Source: Litsea cubeba
Taxonomy: Eukaryota > Streptophyta > Magnoliopsida > Laurales > Lauraceae
DNA length: 64,000 bases
NCBI GenBank assembly: GCA_012931725.1
Contig: CM022946.1
Location: 48,973,893 to 49,037,892, forward strand
Direction: 5' to 3'
The notes under the pieces are model-generated. The model saw nothing but the letters and a program-made list of their open reading frames with translations. It did not search any database and was not told the DNA's origin. The position numbers and the translations under genes were made by a program. Shown piece by piece: positions 19,937 through 31,164 of this stretch. The first letter of the stretch is position 1; each line of letters begins with the position of its first letter.

Positions 19937-22900
19937 ATGGCAGTCAATACAGGGAATATGAAAGCACCTCTGTTTGATGGTTCTAATTACTCCTTTTGGA
20001 AGATTAGGATGCAAGCCTTCATCAAATCTCTTGGCTATGATGTTTGGGAGGCTGTCAGAGCCGGTTACAATGCTGCCACCGTACCCAATGATACTGCATC
20101 GAAGAAGTTGGCAAACAATGACTCCAAGGCGCAGAATGCACTCTTTAGTGGCCTTGTGGACAGCGAGCTTGTCAAAGTAATTGCATGCAAAACAGCCAAG
20201 GAAATTTGGGACAAGTTGCAAAGCATACATGAAGGTGATGAGAAGATTAAAGAAGCCAAATTTCAAACTCATCGCTCTCAATTCGAGTCTCTTCGCATGG
20301 AGGAAAGCGAGAATGTTGACTCGTATATGCAACGAGTGAATGAAGTCACGAATGACATTCGTGGACTAGGGGAGGAGATTAAAGAGCCGGTAATCGTCAA
20401 AAAGGTTCTAAGATCTCTTCTTCCCCGGTTTGATTCAAAAGTCTCAGCCATCGAAGAAGCCAAAGATCTGAATGCATTTTCCATAAATAAATTACATGGT
20501 TCTCTAACTGCCTATGAGATGCGCATAGGAAAGACGTCTTCATCTGATAAAGAAGCGGCCTTCAAAGTTCAGAAAAAGGCAAAAGAGACTGCTGGTCATG
20601 ATGTTGATACCGATGATGATGAGCTTGAGGCTCAATTTGTTAGAAAGTTGAAGAAAGGAAGCAATGGCAAGTACAAAGGGAAGCTACCCTTTAAATGCTT
20701 CAATTGTGGAGGTGTTGGTCACTTTGCTGCGAAGTGTCCGCTAAAAGAAGACAATGATAATGACTCTTATGCTGAAAAGAGTAAAGGAAAGAGAAATTTC
20801 AGAAAAAGAGGCAAAGCTAAAAACTTTCTATGTCAACAAGATGACAGCACGTCTGAAACTTCAGACGATGATGAATCAACCGAAGCTCTCTTCATGGTCA
20901 CTGTTGAAGAAGAAGAAGTGCTAGATCCGGAAGAGGATGAGGAGGCTGAAGTCAATCTTGAAGAGGAACTCATAGCCGCACTTGAGGAGCTTAGCATGGA
21001 ACGCAAATCAAGTAAGAAAAATCTGAAACTTCTCCATGAATCTGAAAGTTCTATTATTGCTTTGAAAACTCAAGTAGAAGAATATAAAAGAATGGTAGAA
21101 GTCCTTGAAAACCAAATAAGTATCAAAAAGGAAGAGGCTATGAAACTTGAAACTGAGATCGCTAGAGCAAAGGCTGAAAATTTGGAAAATAGCAAAAAAC
21201 TCAAAGCGCTCCAAGCGATTGAAGGAACTATGAAACTCGATGAACTACTGAAAGTTCGAAGACCTGCCCACTTCAGATTTGGTCCAGGATTTGAGAAAGG
21301 TGAATCCTCTAAGATTGCACCTCCTGAAAAGAAAGAGTTTGTGAAGAAAGTCACTGCACCTTCTAACTCTATGAAGCCCACTCAACCTAGAAAGGAGTCC
21401 ATTCCTGTTAGAAAGGTAATGAAGACTAACCAGCCACAAAGAAGATACAAATTCTATGGTTATTGCTTTCATTGTAATATGTTTGGACATAAAAGAGCTG
21501 ATTGCAAATTCTATGTAAGAAACAGCCCATTTGTGACTAGGAATCCTTTTTCAATCTTAAGTAGCCACAAAATTGAGTGCCATAAGTGCTATAATTATGG
21601 ACACTTGGCTAGGGATTGTAGGTTGCATATTGCTAACAAATTTCAGGTTGAAAAGAAACCCAAGTTAGTCAAGGCTTGGAGAGCAAAGCAAAGTGCAGAA
21701 AGTCCCAAAGAATCTCTCATTGTGCAAATGGCATTCAATGCACAAAAGAAGGCAGCACCATGGGTCCTTGATAGTGGTTGTTCAAGCCATATGACTGGTG
21801 ATAAAGAGAAATTCATCAAATTACAGCACTATGAGGGCGGTTCAGTGAAGTTTGGCAACAATGATGGTGCCAAAATCTGCGGAAAAGGTGTTATTCAGCT
21901 TATGGCAAACAAGATCAGATCGGAAGAAGTCTTATATGTGTCTGGACTGAGACACAACTTGCTTAGTGTGAGCCAGATCTGTGACAAAGGCCACGAAGTT
22001 GTCTTCACTAAGAATGGGTTTGCCATCAAGAAGAGTAGCAACGGCAAAACAGTGGCAACTGGATCAAGAACTGCTGGAAATCTCTATACATTGTCAGATG
22101 GAGCTGAAAAGATCTGCTTGATGAGTCGGACAGAGGAAAGTTGGTTGTGGCACAAACGCCTTGGGCATCTAAGCTTTGATAACATGTCAAAGATTTGCAA
22201 TTCAAAGGCTGTAAGAGGCATGTTTACAGTTGAAAAGCTTTCCAATCCCATTTGTGACTCTTGCCAAAAGGGAAAGCAAACGAGGGTTATGTTCAAGACA
22301 AAGGAGCATCATTCCAAAAAACCTCTTGAGCTAGTGCACACTGATCTCTGTGGACCAATGCGAACTCAAAGCACCAATGGAGATAAGTATTTCATGTTAT
22401 GCATTGATGATTATACTCGTATGACATGGGTATTGTTTCTTAAGCATAAACATCAAGCACTTGATCGTTTTAAAGTGTTTAAAGCACAGGTTGAAAATCA
22501 ATTGGAAAAACGTATCAAGATTTTAAGGTCTGATCGTGGAGGCGAGTTCACATCTGAAGAGTTCACTAAATATTGTGAACATCATGGCATTCAAAGACAG
22601 TACTCAGCCCCTAGAACTCCACAGCAAAATGGAGTTGTGGAACGGAAGAATCGCACCGTACAAGAGATGGCTCGTACGATGCTAAGTGAAAGCAAGATGG
22701 CTGACAAGTACTGGAAAGAGGCAATTCATACGGCTGTATACATTCAAAATCGATGCTTGATCAGGCCACATGAAGACAAAACTCCCTATGAGCTATGGTT
22801 TGGAAGAAAAGCAACAGTCAAGCACTTCAGAGTCTTCGGCAGCAAGTGTTACATCAAGCGGCTCGAACAAAATCCGGGCAAATTTGAAGAAAGAGCTGAC

Positions 22901-23080
22901 GAAGGTATATTTCTGGGTTACTCCTCTACTAGCAAGGCATATAGGTGTCTTAACAAAAGAACCAGAAAAATCATAGAAAGTGCTGATGTGAGAATAGATG
23001 AGAATATTGAACCAAAGAATGCAACTCATAATGACAGTCCAATTTATGAGGACTCGAGTGAGATTGATGATGATGGCTGA
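19937..23080 (+). CDS. gag-pol: Copia B gag-protease-integrase (first part of the polyprotein)
   Basis: Starts at ATG 19937 (MAVNTGN), 1047 codons. In order: Gag domain (FDGSNYSFWKIRMQAF); zinc knuckle CFNCGGVGHFAAKC (about residue 255); an acidic and coiled-coil segment (about 300-430); two further knuckles, CFHCNMFGHKRADC and CHKCYNYGHLARDC (about 510-565); protease WVLDSGCSSHMTGD (about 610); the integrase zinc domain HKRLGH...CDSCQKGK; and the integrase core with VHTDLCGP, RSDRGGEF and NGVVERKNRT giving the D, D, E triad. It ends at a TGA at 23078, just before RT. Plant Copia elements normally encode one continuous polyprotein, so a one-base indel in the GATGATGATGG run near 23065-23076 probably separates it from RT. 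It acts in virus-like particles and in integration. Confidence 0.93.
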   Translation: MAVNTGNMKAPLFDGSNYSFWKIRMQAFIKSLGYDVWEAVRAGYNAATVPNDTASKKLANNDSKAQNALFSGLVDSELVKVIACKTAKEIWDKLQSIHEGDEKIKEAKFQTHRSQFESLRMEESENVDSYMQRVNEVTNDIRGLGEEIKEPVIVKKVLRSLLPRFDSKVSAIEEAKDLNAFSINKLHGSLTAYEMRIGKTSSSDKEAAFKVQKKAKETAGHDVDTDDDELEAQFVRKLKKGSNGKYKGKLPFKCFNCGGVGHFAAKCPLKEDNDNDSYAEKSKGKRNFRKRGKAKNFLCQQDDSTSETSDDDESTEALFMVTVEEEEVLDPEEDEEAEVNLEEELIAALEELSMERKSSKKNLKLLHESESSIIALKTQVEEYKRMVEVLENQISIKKEEAMKLETEIARAKAENLENSKKLKALQAIEGTMKLDELLKVRRPAHFRFGPGFEKGESSKIAPPEKKEFVKKVTAPSNSMKPTQPRKESIPVRKVMKTNQPQRRYKFYGYCFHCNMFGHKRADCKFYVRNSPFVTRNPFSILSSHKIECHKCYNYGHLARDCRLHIANKFQVEKKPKLVKAWRAKQSAESPKESLIVQMAFNAQKKAAPWVLDSGCSSHMTGDKEKFIKLQHYEGGSVKFGNNDGAKICGKGVIQLMANKIRSEEVLYVSGLRHNLLSVSQICDKGHEVVFTKNGFAIKKSSNGKTVATGSRTAGNLYTLSDGAEKICLMSRTEESWLWHKRLGHLSFDNMSKICNSKAVRGMFTVEKLSNPICDSCQKGKQTRVMFKTKEHHSKKPLELVHTDLCGPMRTQSTNGDKYFMLCIDDYTRMTWVLFLKHKHQALDRFKVFKAQVENQLEKRIKILRSDRGGEFTSEEFTKYCEHHGIQRQYSAPRTPQQNGVVERKNRTVQEMARTMLSESKMADKYWKEAIHTAVYIQNRCLIRPHEDKTPYELWFGRKATVKHFRVFGSKCYIKRLEQNPGKFEERADEGIFLGYSSTSKAYRCLNKRTRKIIESADVRIDENIEPKNATHNDSPIYEDSSEIDDDG

Positions 23081-24782
23081 ATCTAATGATTCTGAGAAAT
23101 CAAAGGATGACTCAGAAGATACTACACCTAAGAAGCACAGCACTTGGGTAGAGCAACACCCTAAGGATCAAATCATTGGAGATCCTAAGGCAGGCGTTCA
23201 AACTAGACAAAGTGTAGTTAGCAATTACTCACTTATGTCCACCATTGAACCCAAGACTGTGGCTGAAGCCAGTCTCGATGAAAGTTGGTTGAAAGCTATG
23301 CATGAGGAGTTGGAGCAAATTGAGAAGAACTCCACATGGGAACTTGTTCCTAGACCTACTGATAAGAATGTTATTGGTACTAAATGGGTCTTTCGGAATA
23401 AGCTGAATGAAGATGGTCAAGTCATTAGAAACAAAGCAAGGTTGGTTTGTAAAGGCTATGCTCAAGTTGAAGGCATAGATTTTGAAGAGACCTTTGCACC
23501 GGTGGCTCGTCTAGAAGCTATTCGTATGTTTCTTGCATTGACAGCATACAAAATCTTCAAGGTATTCCAGATGGACGTAAAGTCAGCTTTCTTGAATGGT
23601 TTACTTGAAGAAGAGGTCTACATTGAGCAACCTGATGGTTTTCTCATCAGCAAAAATTCAGATCTAGTGTGCAAGTTGAAAAAGGCTCTTTATGGACTGA
23701 AACAAGCGCCAAGGGCATGGTATGCAAGGCTGGATCTCTATCTCCGCAAGATCGGTTTTGGAAAAGGAATGGTTGATAGCAATCTGTATGTCAAAACTGA
23801 GTTAAGCAAACAGCTGGTTGTCATTGTTTATGTTGATGACATAATCTTTGGTGGCAATGATGAGGAGATGTGCAGGAATTTTGCCGAAGAGATGAAGAAA
23901 GAATTTGAAATGTCGATGCTTGGAGAACTAAAGTTCTTTCTTGGTTTACAAGTTCAGCAGCTGAAACATGGCATCTTCATATCACAAATGAAGTACATTA
24001 AGGAAATGCTGAAAAGGTTCAATATGGAAGACAGCAAGCCAGTGAGCACACCAATGTCAACGAACACGAAGCTTAGCAAAGATGATAAGGCCTCGTCCGT
24101 TGATCATACCACCTATCGCTCTATGATAGGAAGCTTGCTCTACTTGACTGCTACAAGACCAGATCTTCTACAAGCAGTATGTATGGTTGCACGTTTTCAA
24201 GCAGCACCAACTGAAACGCACCTTACAGCAGTGAAAAGAATCTTTCGATATCTGAAAGGTACTATGGAGCTTGGTATCTGGTATCCCAAAGGCAAATCCT
24301 TCACTCTTGTTGCATATTCTGATGCCGATTGGGCTGGATGCGTAGATGATCGCAAGAGTACTAGCGGCGGCGCATTTTATCTTGGAGAAAGATTAGTTGC
24401 TTGGCATAGTAAGAAGCAAGACTCAGTATCCCTTTCGACAGCGGAAGCGGAATATATTGCAGCGGCAACTTGTTGTACGCAAGTGTTATGGATGCGGCAA
24501 ATGCTCTCTGATCTAGGAGTTCCTACAACGGATCCTACGCCGATCCTATGTGACAACACGAGTGCAATTCATATATTTAAGAATCCTGTTCAGCACTCTC
24601 GAACAAAGCATGTAGCAATTCGTTATCATTTTCTTAAAGATAAAGTTGCTGATGGAGAGGTCAAGTTGGAATATGTTCCAACAACTGAGCAAGTGGCTGA
24701 TATTTTCACGAAACCTCTGCCAAAGGAAGTCTTCGAGTATCTCCGAAAAAAGTTAGGAGTTACTCACTCTCCTAAACCGTAG
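23081..24782 (+). pseudogene. Copia B reverse transcriptase and RNase H (out of frame with gag)
   Basis: An open frame (phase 0 against phase 2 of the upstream frame) covers RT and RNase H without stops. RT motifs are GTKWVFRNKLNEDG, FQMDVKSAFLNG and the catalytic box YVDD (VIVYVDDIIFGG, about 23830). RNase H motifs are YSDADWAG, STAEAEYIAAA and CDNTSAIH. The stretch before RT (SEKSKDDSEDTTPKKHSTW) continues the acidic linker of the upstream frame, so the shift is small and local. Without frameshifting, RT would not be made as part of the polyprotein. I call it a pseudogene part, although ribosomal slippage cannot be excluded from sequence alone. Confidence 0.85.
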
Positions 24783-25070
24783 GAGTTGTGCTTGAAAGGG
24801 GGAGCAATGCATTCATTGAATATCCTATTCGCTCCTCGGTTTGGTCCCTTTGGACTTGTTGTCAAAGGGGGAGAGATGTTATGCTATGATAGCAAGGAGA
24901 GATGTTATGCTATGAAAGCTAGGGGGAGATTGTTAACAGTGCATGGTTGTTATTTCAGAATTTCAGAATTGGTTCCAAGTGAGTGTTGAAAAGAACTTGG
25001 AAGAGCTGCAAGCTGGAGTTGAAAGTGTTGAAGTTCCAATAGTGTTGCCAACAATTCCAAAGGGGGAGAT
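24783..25070 (+). other. Copia B 3' untranslated region and polypurine tract
   Basis: No gene. It holds short repeats of ATGTTATGCTATGA-AGC and ends with the polypurine tract AAAGGGGGAGA (25059-25069) before the LTR. Confidence 0.8.
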
Positions 25071-26242
25071 TGTTGGAATTTGAGATGACTTGAGTAGTCT
25101 TTGAAGAATTGAAGGAATTAATATCTCAAAGTATTGTTTTGAGTTGGAATTCTTGTCAACACATTGTCACAAACGTGATGTTAAAAGGCTGGTGTTGATA
25201 GAGCTGAAAAGAAGAATCAGAGTTCAAACAGTCAGGAATTCAGAATTCCTGAAGCAGAGCATGCGGTCGACCGGGCACCCCATGCGGTCGACCGAGCAAA
25301 GAGAAACCTGCAGAAACAGATTCAGGCACCTCTCAGTTATTTTCGTGACACAGTGTGTCTTCGGTCGACCGGGACCCCAGGATGTCGACCGAGCACGAAA
25401 GTTGTCTGATTCTAGACAGTGTATGATGTCGACCGAGCAACACAGGATGTCGACCGAGCACGGGATCAGAGTTGCGCAGAATCAGAAGTCTTGCACGAAA
25501 ATTCAGCACTCTTATCTAATTTGTTTGGGACTCTTTCTAAACGAATTGTAGCCTGTTTTGAATACAATTAAGGGTTAACATAACCTATAAAAAGGCATGT
25601 ATGGGTCGTTCATAAAGATACACCAAAGAGAGAAAGAAGAGAAGAGAAAAGAGAGAGAGTTTTGGAGAGAAGAAGAGTGCTGGTGCTGTGTGCTGTTGTG
25701 CTGCATCTTTCTACAGCAAGTGTGGACGAGGATATGTTCTTGAAGATGATGTTTCGTCCATAAGATAAGTGTCTCTCTGTTTATGCTTTAATTTCAATTT
25801 GTAAGGGATTGAGAGAGAGAGATTGTAGAGGGGAAGGGCTGTAGAAAAAGGTTTCTACTCTTATTCTGTAGAACATCAAGTTGGTGGTTGGTGTCTGGGG
25901 TTTGGTGATCCTATCTGTTGGTGCAGATAAAATTGTAAAGGGAGTCGGTGCTTCCTAGATAGTTGGTGCTATCTGAAACTAAAGGGAGTAGGTGCTTCCT
26001 AGATAGTTGGTGCTATCTGAAACAAAGGGTTGGTGCTCTTTGTCATTGGTGCGACTAAATAGATTCAGACCTGTTTCGGATCGGTGTTCGGACAGTCTTT
26101 GAACCGTGGACGTAGCCTTTTGGTGAACCACGTTAAATCTGGTGTCCTTGTGTGATTTGATTTGCTTTTGTTGTTAAATTGGACCTATTTTTAAGGAATC
26201 ACTGATTCACCCCCCCCCTCTCAGTGATCGCGATATCTAACA
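25071..26242 (+). repeat. Copia B 3' LTR (complete)
   Basis: 1172 bp, TGTTGG...TAACA. It carries the GTCGACCG cluster, TATA box and hairpin array (about 25872-26134). One C-to-G change breaks the first pair of hairpin 1 in this copy. Confidence 0.95.
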
Positions 26243-29200
26243 AACTGGTCCCAGGAGTCTCTACCTCTAGATCAACCTCTGGCATCCCTTGCTCTGGTTC
26301 TGAAGGAAGCGACGGACTCTCCTCTGTCACTTCAAAACCTGCCAAAGAAACACAAAAAGGTATGAATATAATCCTGTTTGAAAATCATTATCAGGGTTAT
26401 TACTATAAAATACCTTCTTCGACGACTGGCGGAAGACTCTCTTCCTCCATGAATGCATCGGAAGCATCATCAACATTTGCGTCCATCGATAGTTCAAAGT
26501 CATCGGAATCCTGTGGCATGTCAGCTGGTAAGAAAAATGTTAGCAAACCAAGTCACAGACAAAAAAAAAAAAAAGAAGTCATACCAATTGGAGATTCTAG
26601 ATTCACTCTAGAGTCCCTCGGTTCTTTTTCAAGTACCCCGACAGGATCCGTCACCACCTCATCGACTAGAACCTCAGGCATCACCAAGTCTTCCTCTGCT
26701 AAAAAAAAAAAGCAGAAACAAGAAGCAAATCAGAGCATGGAAAATCCCATGAAAAGAAATGGAAAGAGAAAAAGGAAGAATCATACCTTCACCGACGGTC
26801 TCTTCTTCTCGGCTTCTCTTCTCTGGAGGCTCGTCGGCATCCACTGGCACATCCTCATTGATAGTAAGAGGAACTTCCAAGTCAGGAGAGTCCTCATGCT
26901 ACCCCTTGCTGCGATGATGACTCCTCCTCCTCTTTCTCCTACGGGCTCGCTTCTTAGAGGAATCTGCCCCGCTGTCAGAGTCAGGTTTCCCACTTGACTC
27001 CTCACTGGGTGGTCTACCCTTATCAGTAGACTCCACGAAAGCTTGCCTCTGTGCCACTTGCATCCAAGCACCAAGTTCGGCTTCCTCCTGTTCTAGCTGC
27101 TCTAAAGCCTCATCAGGTATTTCTCGAACAGCTTCAGAACTAATGACGCCCTGGTCACCGAGAAAGCCTATCTTGTGCTTCTCTCCAGAAAGGAAGGCCC
27201 AAACTTCCTCTCGCCGGACGCCATCCGACTTTCCAAGGCCATTTCCAGATGCCAGCTTCACATCAAGCTCCTTCTTGGAAAGCCCCCGATATGCCGAAAA
27301 GCTCTCCGCAAACCACTTCGCAAAGCCGGCAGTCCGGGAAGTCAACAACACAGGATAAGAGATCATGGCTGTAGTGTTTCGGCACTATAGAAAGCCCATG
27401 CATTTCTCGCGTCCTGTAAACCTCCAAAGCGCTTCACCATGCTTGAAGGCGCTCCAACAACGCCTTGAGAAAAGCCCAACTGCAAAGCAAAGCGAGAGGG
27501 TACTTACGGCTGGATGTAAACGAAAAGATGTCTACGGTACACCATCGTGCCGACACGTATGCTTAAAAGCCACTCTCTCTCTGCATTCGTCAAGGAGTAA
27601 TGCCTTCCCGACCCTGCCCTGGTAGAGTCTCGGGAGGCACCAAAATCAAAAGCCTTCTTCCGCAACTTCGGAGAAAGCTTCACTGAAGACTGCCCCATCT
27701 CGACGTCCCTGAACCGTCGGATCCTCATGCGGGTAAACAAAAGTGATTCGGACACGGCTTTGCCCTTAGCCAGTCGAATCATTAGAGGATCATCATCCTG
27801 TGCAGCACCCAGCCGGTGGAAGCCAGGACAGTGGTACACGTACCACAAATAAAAGATGTGGGCTGAAAATACCCTATTCATGGGAAGCCCAAGCCAAACC
27901 AAAAAAGCAGCAGCCTACAGTTTGGTACACAGGTAGGAGTAAAGAGCTGGCACCAAAGCAATTTGCTCTCCAAACGCCATCTGACAAGCCAAGAAAATAT
28001 AGTGCGACCTGATGTGTGTTCCATCTCCTCCAGCAAAAATAGCCTCACCAAGCCAATAAGTGAGCTAAACGGCGAGATCTCTCCGCAGTGCAATGTCAGG
28101 ACATATGGCGTTTGTACTCGCACATAAATCTCTCAACTCTTCTTGCATAGCGAAGATCTTCTTCAAACTTGGATCCTGAGCCCTGGCTTCCTGAGTCACA
28201 CTATCAGAAGACTCCCTACTATCAAAAAAGTTAGGGAACGAAGAGCTAGAACTCTTCTAACTGCTGGATCTAACTTTCAAACCCTCCTTATCCTTCAAAA
28301 AATCGTAGAAGGCGACGAGCTGAAAGTACAGAAGCCTGAACTCATCAGACTGCCCCTCAAGGACGCTGTCAATCGGCATAAACTCCTCATAGAGTTTGCC
28401 AAGGATGGGCAATCCAGTAATGGAGCTCAGCTCCTTCAAAGAGAAACCAATCTAACCATTCGTCACAACGAAGGTATTGGTTTGTGGGAGGAATGACTCC
28501 AGCATAGCCATGAAGGCCTCGTCGGAAAAGATCACGGTCTCCCTGAAGGCGCGGACCGCATCAAAAATCCCGGCTTCCTTCAAAATGGCACGACCAATCA
28601 GCAGGACGCGATCAGTCCACGACTTCCACTCGGAGTCAGCATTGAAATGGCCACGAAGTCGAAAAGGCTTTATCCAATTGCTGCCGTCACCGCTGAACAT
28701 ACCAAGGCCCACCGGTCTCAAATCGACCGACGGATAATCAGAGCCCTGGTAGCCGCTGGATGGCATCAACAGGCCCATGTCAACAGGTGACCTCTCCGTA
28801 TATCTAGGAGAACCGCCAACAAACACCTCGGTCTTGATTACATTTGTCCTTCTCACCCAGCTTGGAGGATCTTCCCTCTTAGAGCACGTGGGGGCAAGGC
28901 TCATGATCGAGATGGTGCGATCAAACGTCGACCGGGTAACAACAGTCTTCTTCTCACCATCTGCTGTGAAAGAGAACTGAAAACATCTCCTCTGGTATGT
29001 CATGTCATCAGGGACGGCATCACCAAAGAAGAAGGTAGGCTTGGGTAAAACACTCTGATCTCCCATCACCCATGGACGACTGCTTACCATGATCTTATAG
29101 AATTCCTCTCCCTTGAGAGTGATTAGTCGCTGCCTCATCTCATCTCTATTGAGGGAGTCGCATTCTTCCAAATTTCTCTCAACATACTGGACCTTCTCAA

Positions 29201-29975
29201 AGGCCTGCTGAACGGCCGGATTAGAAGATCTAGAAGATCGACGAGGTACGCTTGTAGCAGGCTCTTTACCTTTGTTCGTTCTGGAGGAACCACCTGAAAA
29301 GGATGGAAAAAAAAAGATCAAACATCAAAATGACAGAATCTCGCTAAAAAAATCTAGCGAAATTTTGACATGATGGCGGGGCAATTCCGAAGAAAAGAAA
29401 TTATCCCGAAAGAAATAGAAAGCTTGAAGATGGGCTCAACATTGCTGTGAGCTCCGAAACTCCAAACTTTCGAAACCTCAAAGTCTCCGCAAAATCAGGA
29501 AGGGCTCAACATCGCTGCAAGCTCCAAATTCCCAAATTTGTGAAAACTTTCAGGTATGCTATCACATCATGCTACAAATTTAATTTACAATAGAATACAT
29601 GCATGAACATCTAGGTTTGCCAAAAAAAAAGGGGCATTATCATGATGAGCAAAAGAAAAAAAAAAGAAGAAAAGAAACTTTCTCGAAAAAAAAAGGGGAA
29701 ATAAAACAAAAAAAAAAGAAAAAGAAAAAAAAGGGATGGCCCACAGGCCACATGGCCGTACGGACAGATCCGCCACAAAAAAAAAAGAGCAAAAAAAAAG
29801 AGGAAAAAAACGTGTAAAAAAAAAGAAAAAACACATGTAAAAAAAAGAAAAAAGAAAAAAGAAAAAACACGTGGAGAAAAAAAAAGAAGAAAAGAAAGAA
29901 ACAAAAAAAAAGAAAGAACTTTTTATTTTTCCTACAATGGAGTTTTCGTGAAAAAGGGAACTTACTTGAAGCCAT
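26243..29975 (-). pseudogene. T1 antisense plant-mobile-domain (PMD) gene, broken
   Basis: On the minus strand, ATG 29975 opens a 10-nt coding exon followed by a GTAAGT donor (29965). The acceptor TTTTCAG is at 29296-29294, and coding resumes at 29293 in a compatible phase. The exon encodes a basic Ser-rich start, then a PMD-like core; LKELSSITGLPILGKLYEEF is a characteristic PMD-family segment. TAG stops lie at 28452, 28257, 28065 and 27915, all in one frame, with a TAA at 27504. A frameshift near 27366 follows, then exons with T-rich acceptors. A Lys/Arg-rich nuclear-signal-like run (KKRARRRKRRR) lies near 26920-26940. The same protein is encoded by the + strand fragments at 34920-64000. 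PMD is known from host nuclear proteins and from transposons; its role in Tat elements is unknown. Confidence 0.78.
29294..29965 (-). other. First intron of the T1 antisense gene, extreme polypyrimidine tract
   Basis: GTAAGT...TTTTCAG on the minus strand. The + strand from 29620 to 29925 is almost only A and G (AAAAAGAAAAAG-like), so the intron RNA would be a long polypyrimidine tract. Long reading frames here of Phe-rich type are artefacts of this bias. Confidence 0.65.
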
Positions 29976-30096
29976 TGATGGAGAAGAAGAAGAAAAGTCT
30001 TGAAGATCTTAAAGAAGAAGAACTCTTGGTCTTGAAGCCCTCTTGGGATTGTTGCAAAAGAAAGTAATAAGAGCAAGAGATCCAACCTCCTCCTTG

Positions 30097-30104
30097 CTTT
30101 TATA
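30097..30104 (-). promoter_or_regulatory. TATA box for the T1 antisense gene
   Basis: TATAAAAG on the minus strand, about 125 bases upstream of ATG 29975. A plausible core promoter for antisense transcription. Confidence 0.5.
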
Positions 30105-30119
30105 GAAGAGAGCAAACCA

Positions 30120-30420
30120 AAGAAGGAAAGAAGAAAGAGGTAAATGTTACTAATTAGTAACCTTACCAAAAGAAAGAGATTAGAAAGATTCTTTCCCAAA
30201 AGAAAGATATCTTGAGGGATTCTCTCCCAAAAAGAAATCAATGAGAGATTCTCTCCCAAAAGATAGGATCAATGAAGGATTCTTTCCCAAAAGAAAGATA
30301 TATTGAGATATCCTATCCCAAAATAAAGGGAACATGAGAGATTCTCTCTAAGTAAAGATATTCTTAGATATTCTCTATCCAAAGGAGATATTTTTGGATA
30401 TCCTTTACAAAAATGACACC
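30120..30420 (+). repeat. Degenerate short repeats (AGAAAGAT-GAGA-ATTCTCTCCCAA)
   Basis: About eight imperfect units of 30-40 bp lie upstream of the antisense promoter. No gene. Confidence 0.6.
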
Positions 30421-30719
30421 ATATGAGATCTAAGCCATTTCAAAAGCTTACGGTCCCATGGGTTAGCCCATATGAGCCAGGTTTGACCACCTAGGCACTT
30501 AAAAAATAATAATAATAATAATAATTGGGCTTTTAGTCAAAGAGAAATTCCTCTTACCAAGAGTATACAAAAATGGCTCCATGCCTCTTTTGAGTTGATT
30601 CGACCATACAAAAAAAAAGAATTCCAAGCCCCATGAGCCTCCAAAAATCAAACCATCCAGCCTCATATACCAAATTGAGCCAAAATCTTGAAATTGACAT
30701 TCCACAAAAATCCAAACTA

Positions 30720-30935
30720 AAACCTGGTCCCCTAACTTGCCACATACAGCCTGTTAGGTCACAAGATCAAAACCAAAAACCAAAACCTGATCCCCTAACT
30801 TACCACATACAGCCTGTTAGGTCACAAGATCAGATTGATCCCCCAACATTCCACATACAGCTTGTTGGGTCACACGGTCAAAACTAAACCCGACCCCCTA
30901 ACCTGCCACATACAACCTGTTAGGTCACAAGGTCA
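30720..30935 (+). repeat. 55-62-bp tandem repeat, four copies
   Basis: Units centred on CCCCTAACTTRCCACATACA and CTGTTAGGTCACAAG start near 30723, 30785, 30837 and 30892. Confidence 0.82.
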
Positions 30936-31150
30936 AAACCCAAATTCACATCCTTGATGTCATCTTCAAAACTTTGCCTCGAGATGGTACATGATCCCTT
31001 TCACTACCATAAAATTCCCCTGGAAGCTCAAAAGGCTACAAATGCCAAAAGGAAAGACTGCTCAAAGACTCTTGGTCCAGTCACAAGCTCTCCTTCAAAA
31101 AACTCTTCGAGGCACATCGACTACAAAAGTTAAGCAACTCGTCGCTGTAC

Positions 31151-31162
31151 CTCGAGGGGGCA
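31151..31162 (+). promoter_or_regulatory. T1 polypurine tract
   Basis: CTCGAGGGGGCA directly before the 3' LTR start (TGTTGATCC at 31165). A closely related tract exists in reverse at 34621-34633. Confidence 0.75.
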
Positions 31163-31164
31163 TT

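Larger units (their letters stand above)
18708..26242 (+). mobile_element. Copia B: nearly full-length Ty1/Copia element
   Basis: 7.5 kb with LTRs of about 1163 and 1172 bp, an initiator-Met primer site, gag-protease-integrase-RT-RNase H, and a polypurine tract. The LTRs differ by only about eight substitutions by eye, so the insertion is recent. The 5' LTR lacks its first 12 bases (TGTTGGAATTTG) and no TSD is found, so the left edge was deleted. One frameshift splits the polyprotein. It shares its internal region and most of the LTR with Copia A, but not the U3 motifs. Confidence 0.95.

Noticed and set aside
29585..30259. 224-codon Phe/Leu-rich minus-strand membrane protein
   Set aside because: It is produced by the A/G-rich + strand tract, with extreme composition and no domain; it lies in the first intron and promoter of the antisense gene.
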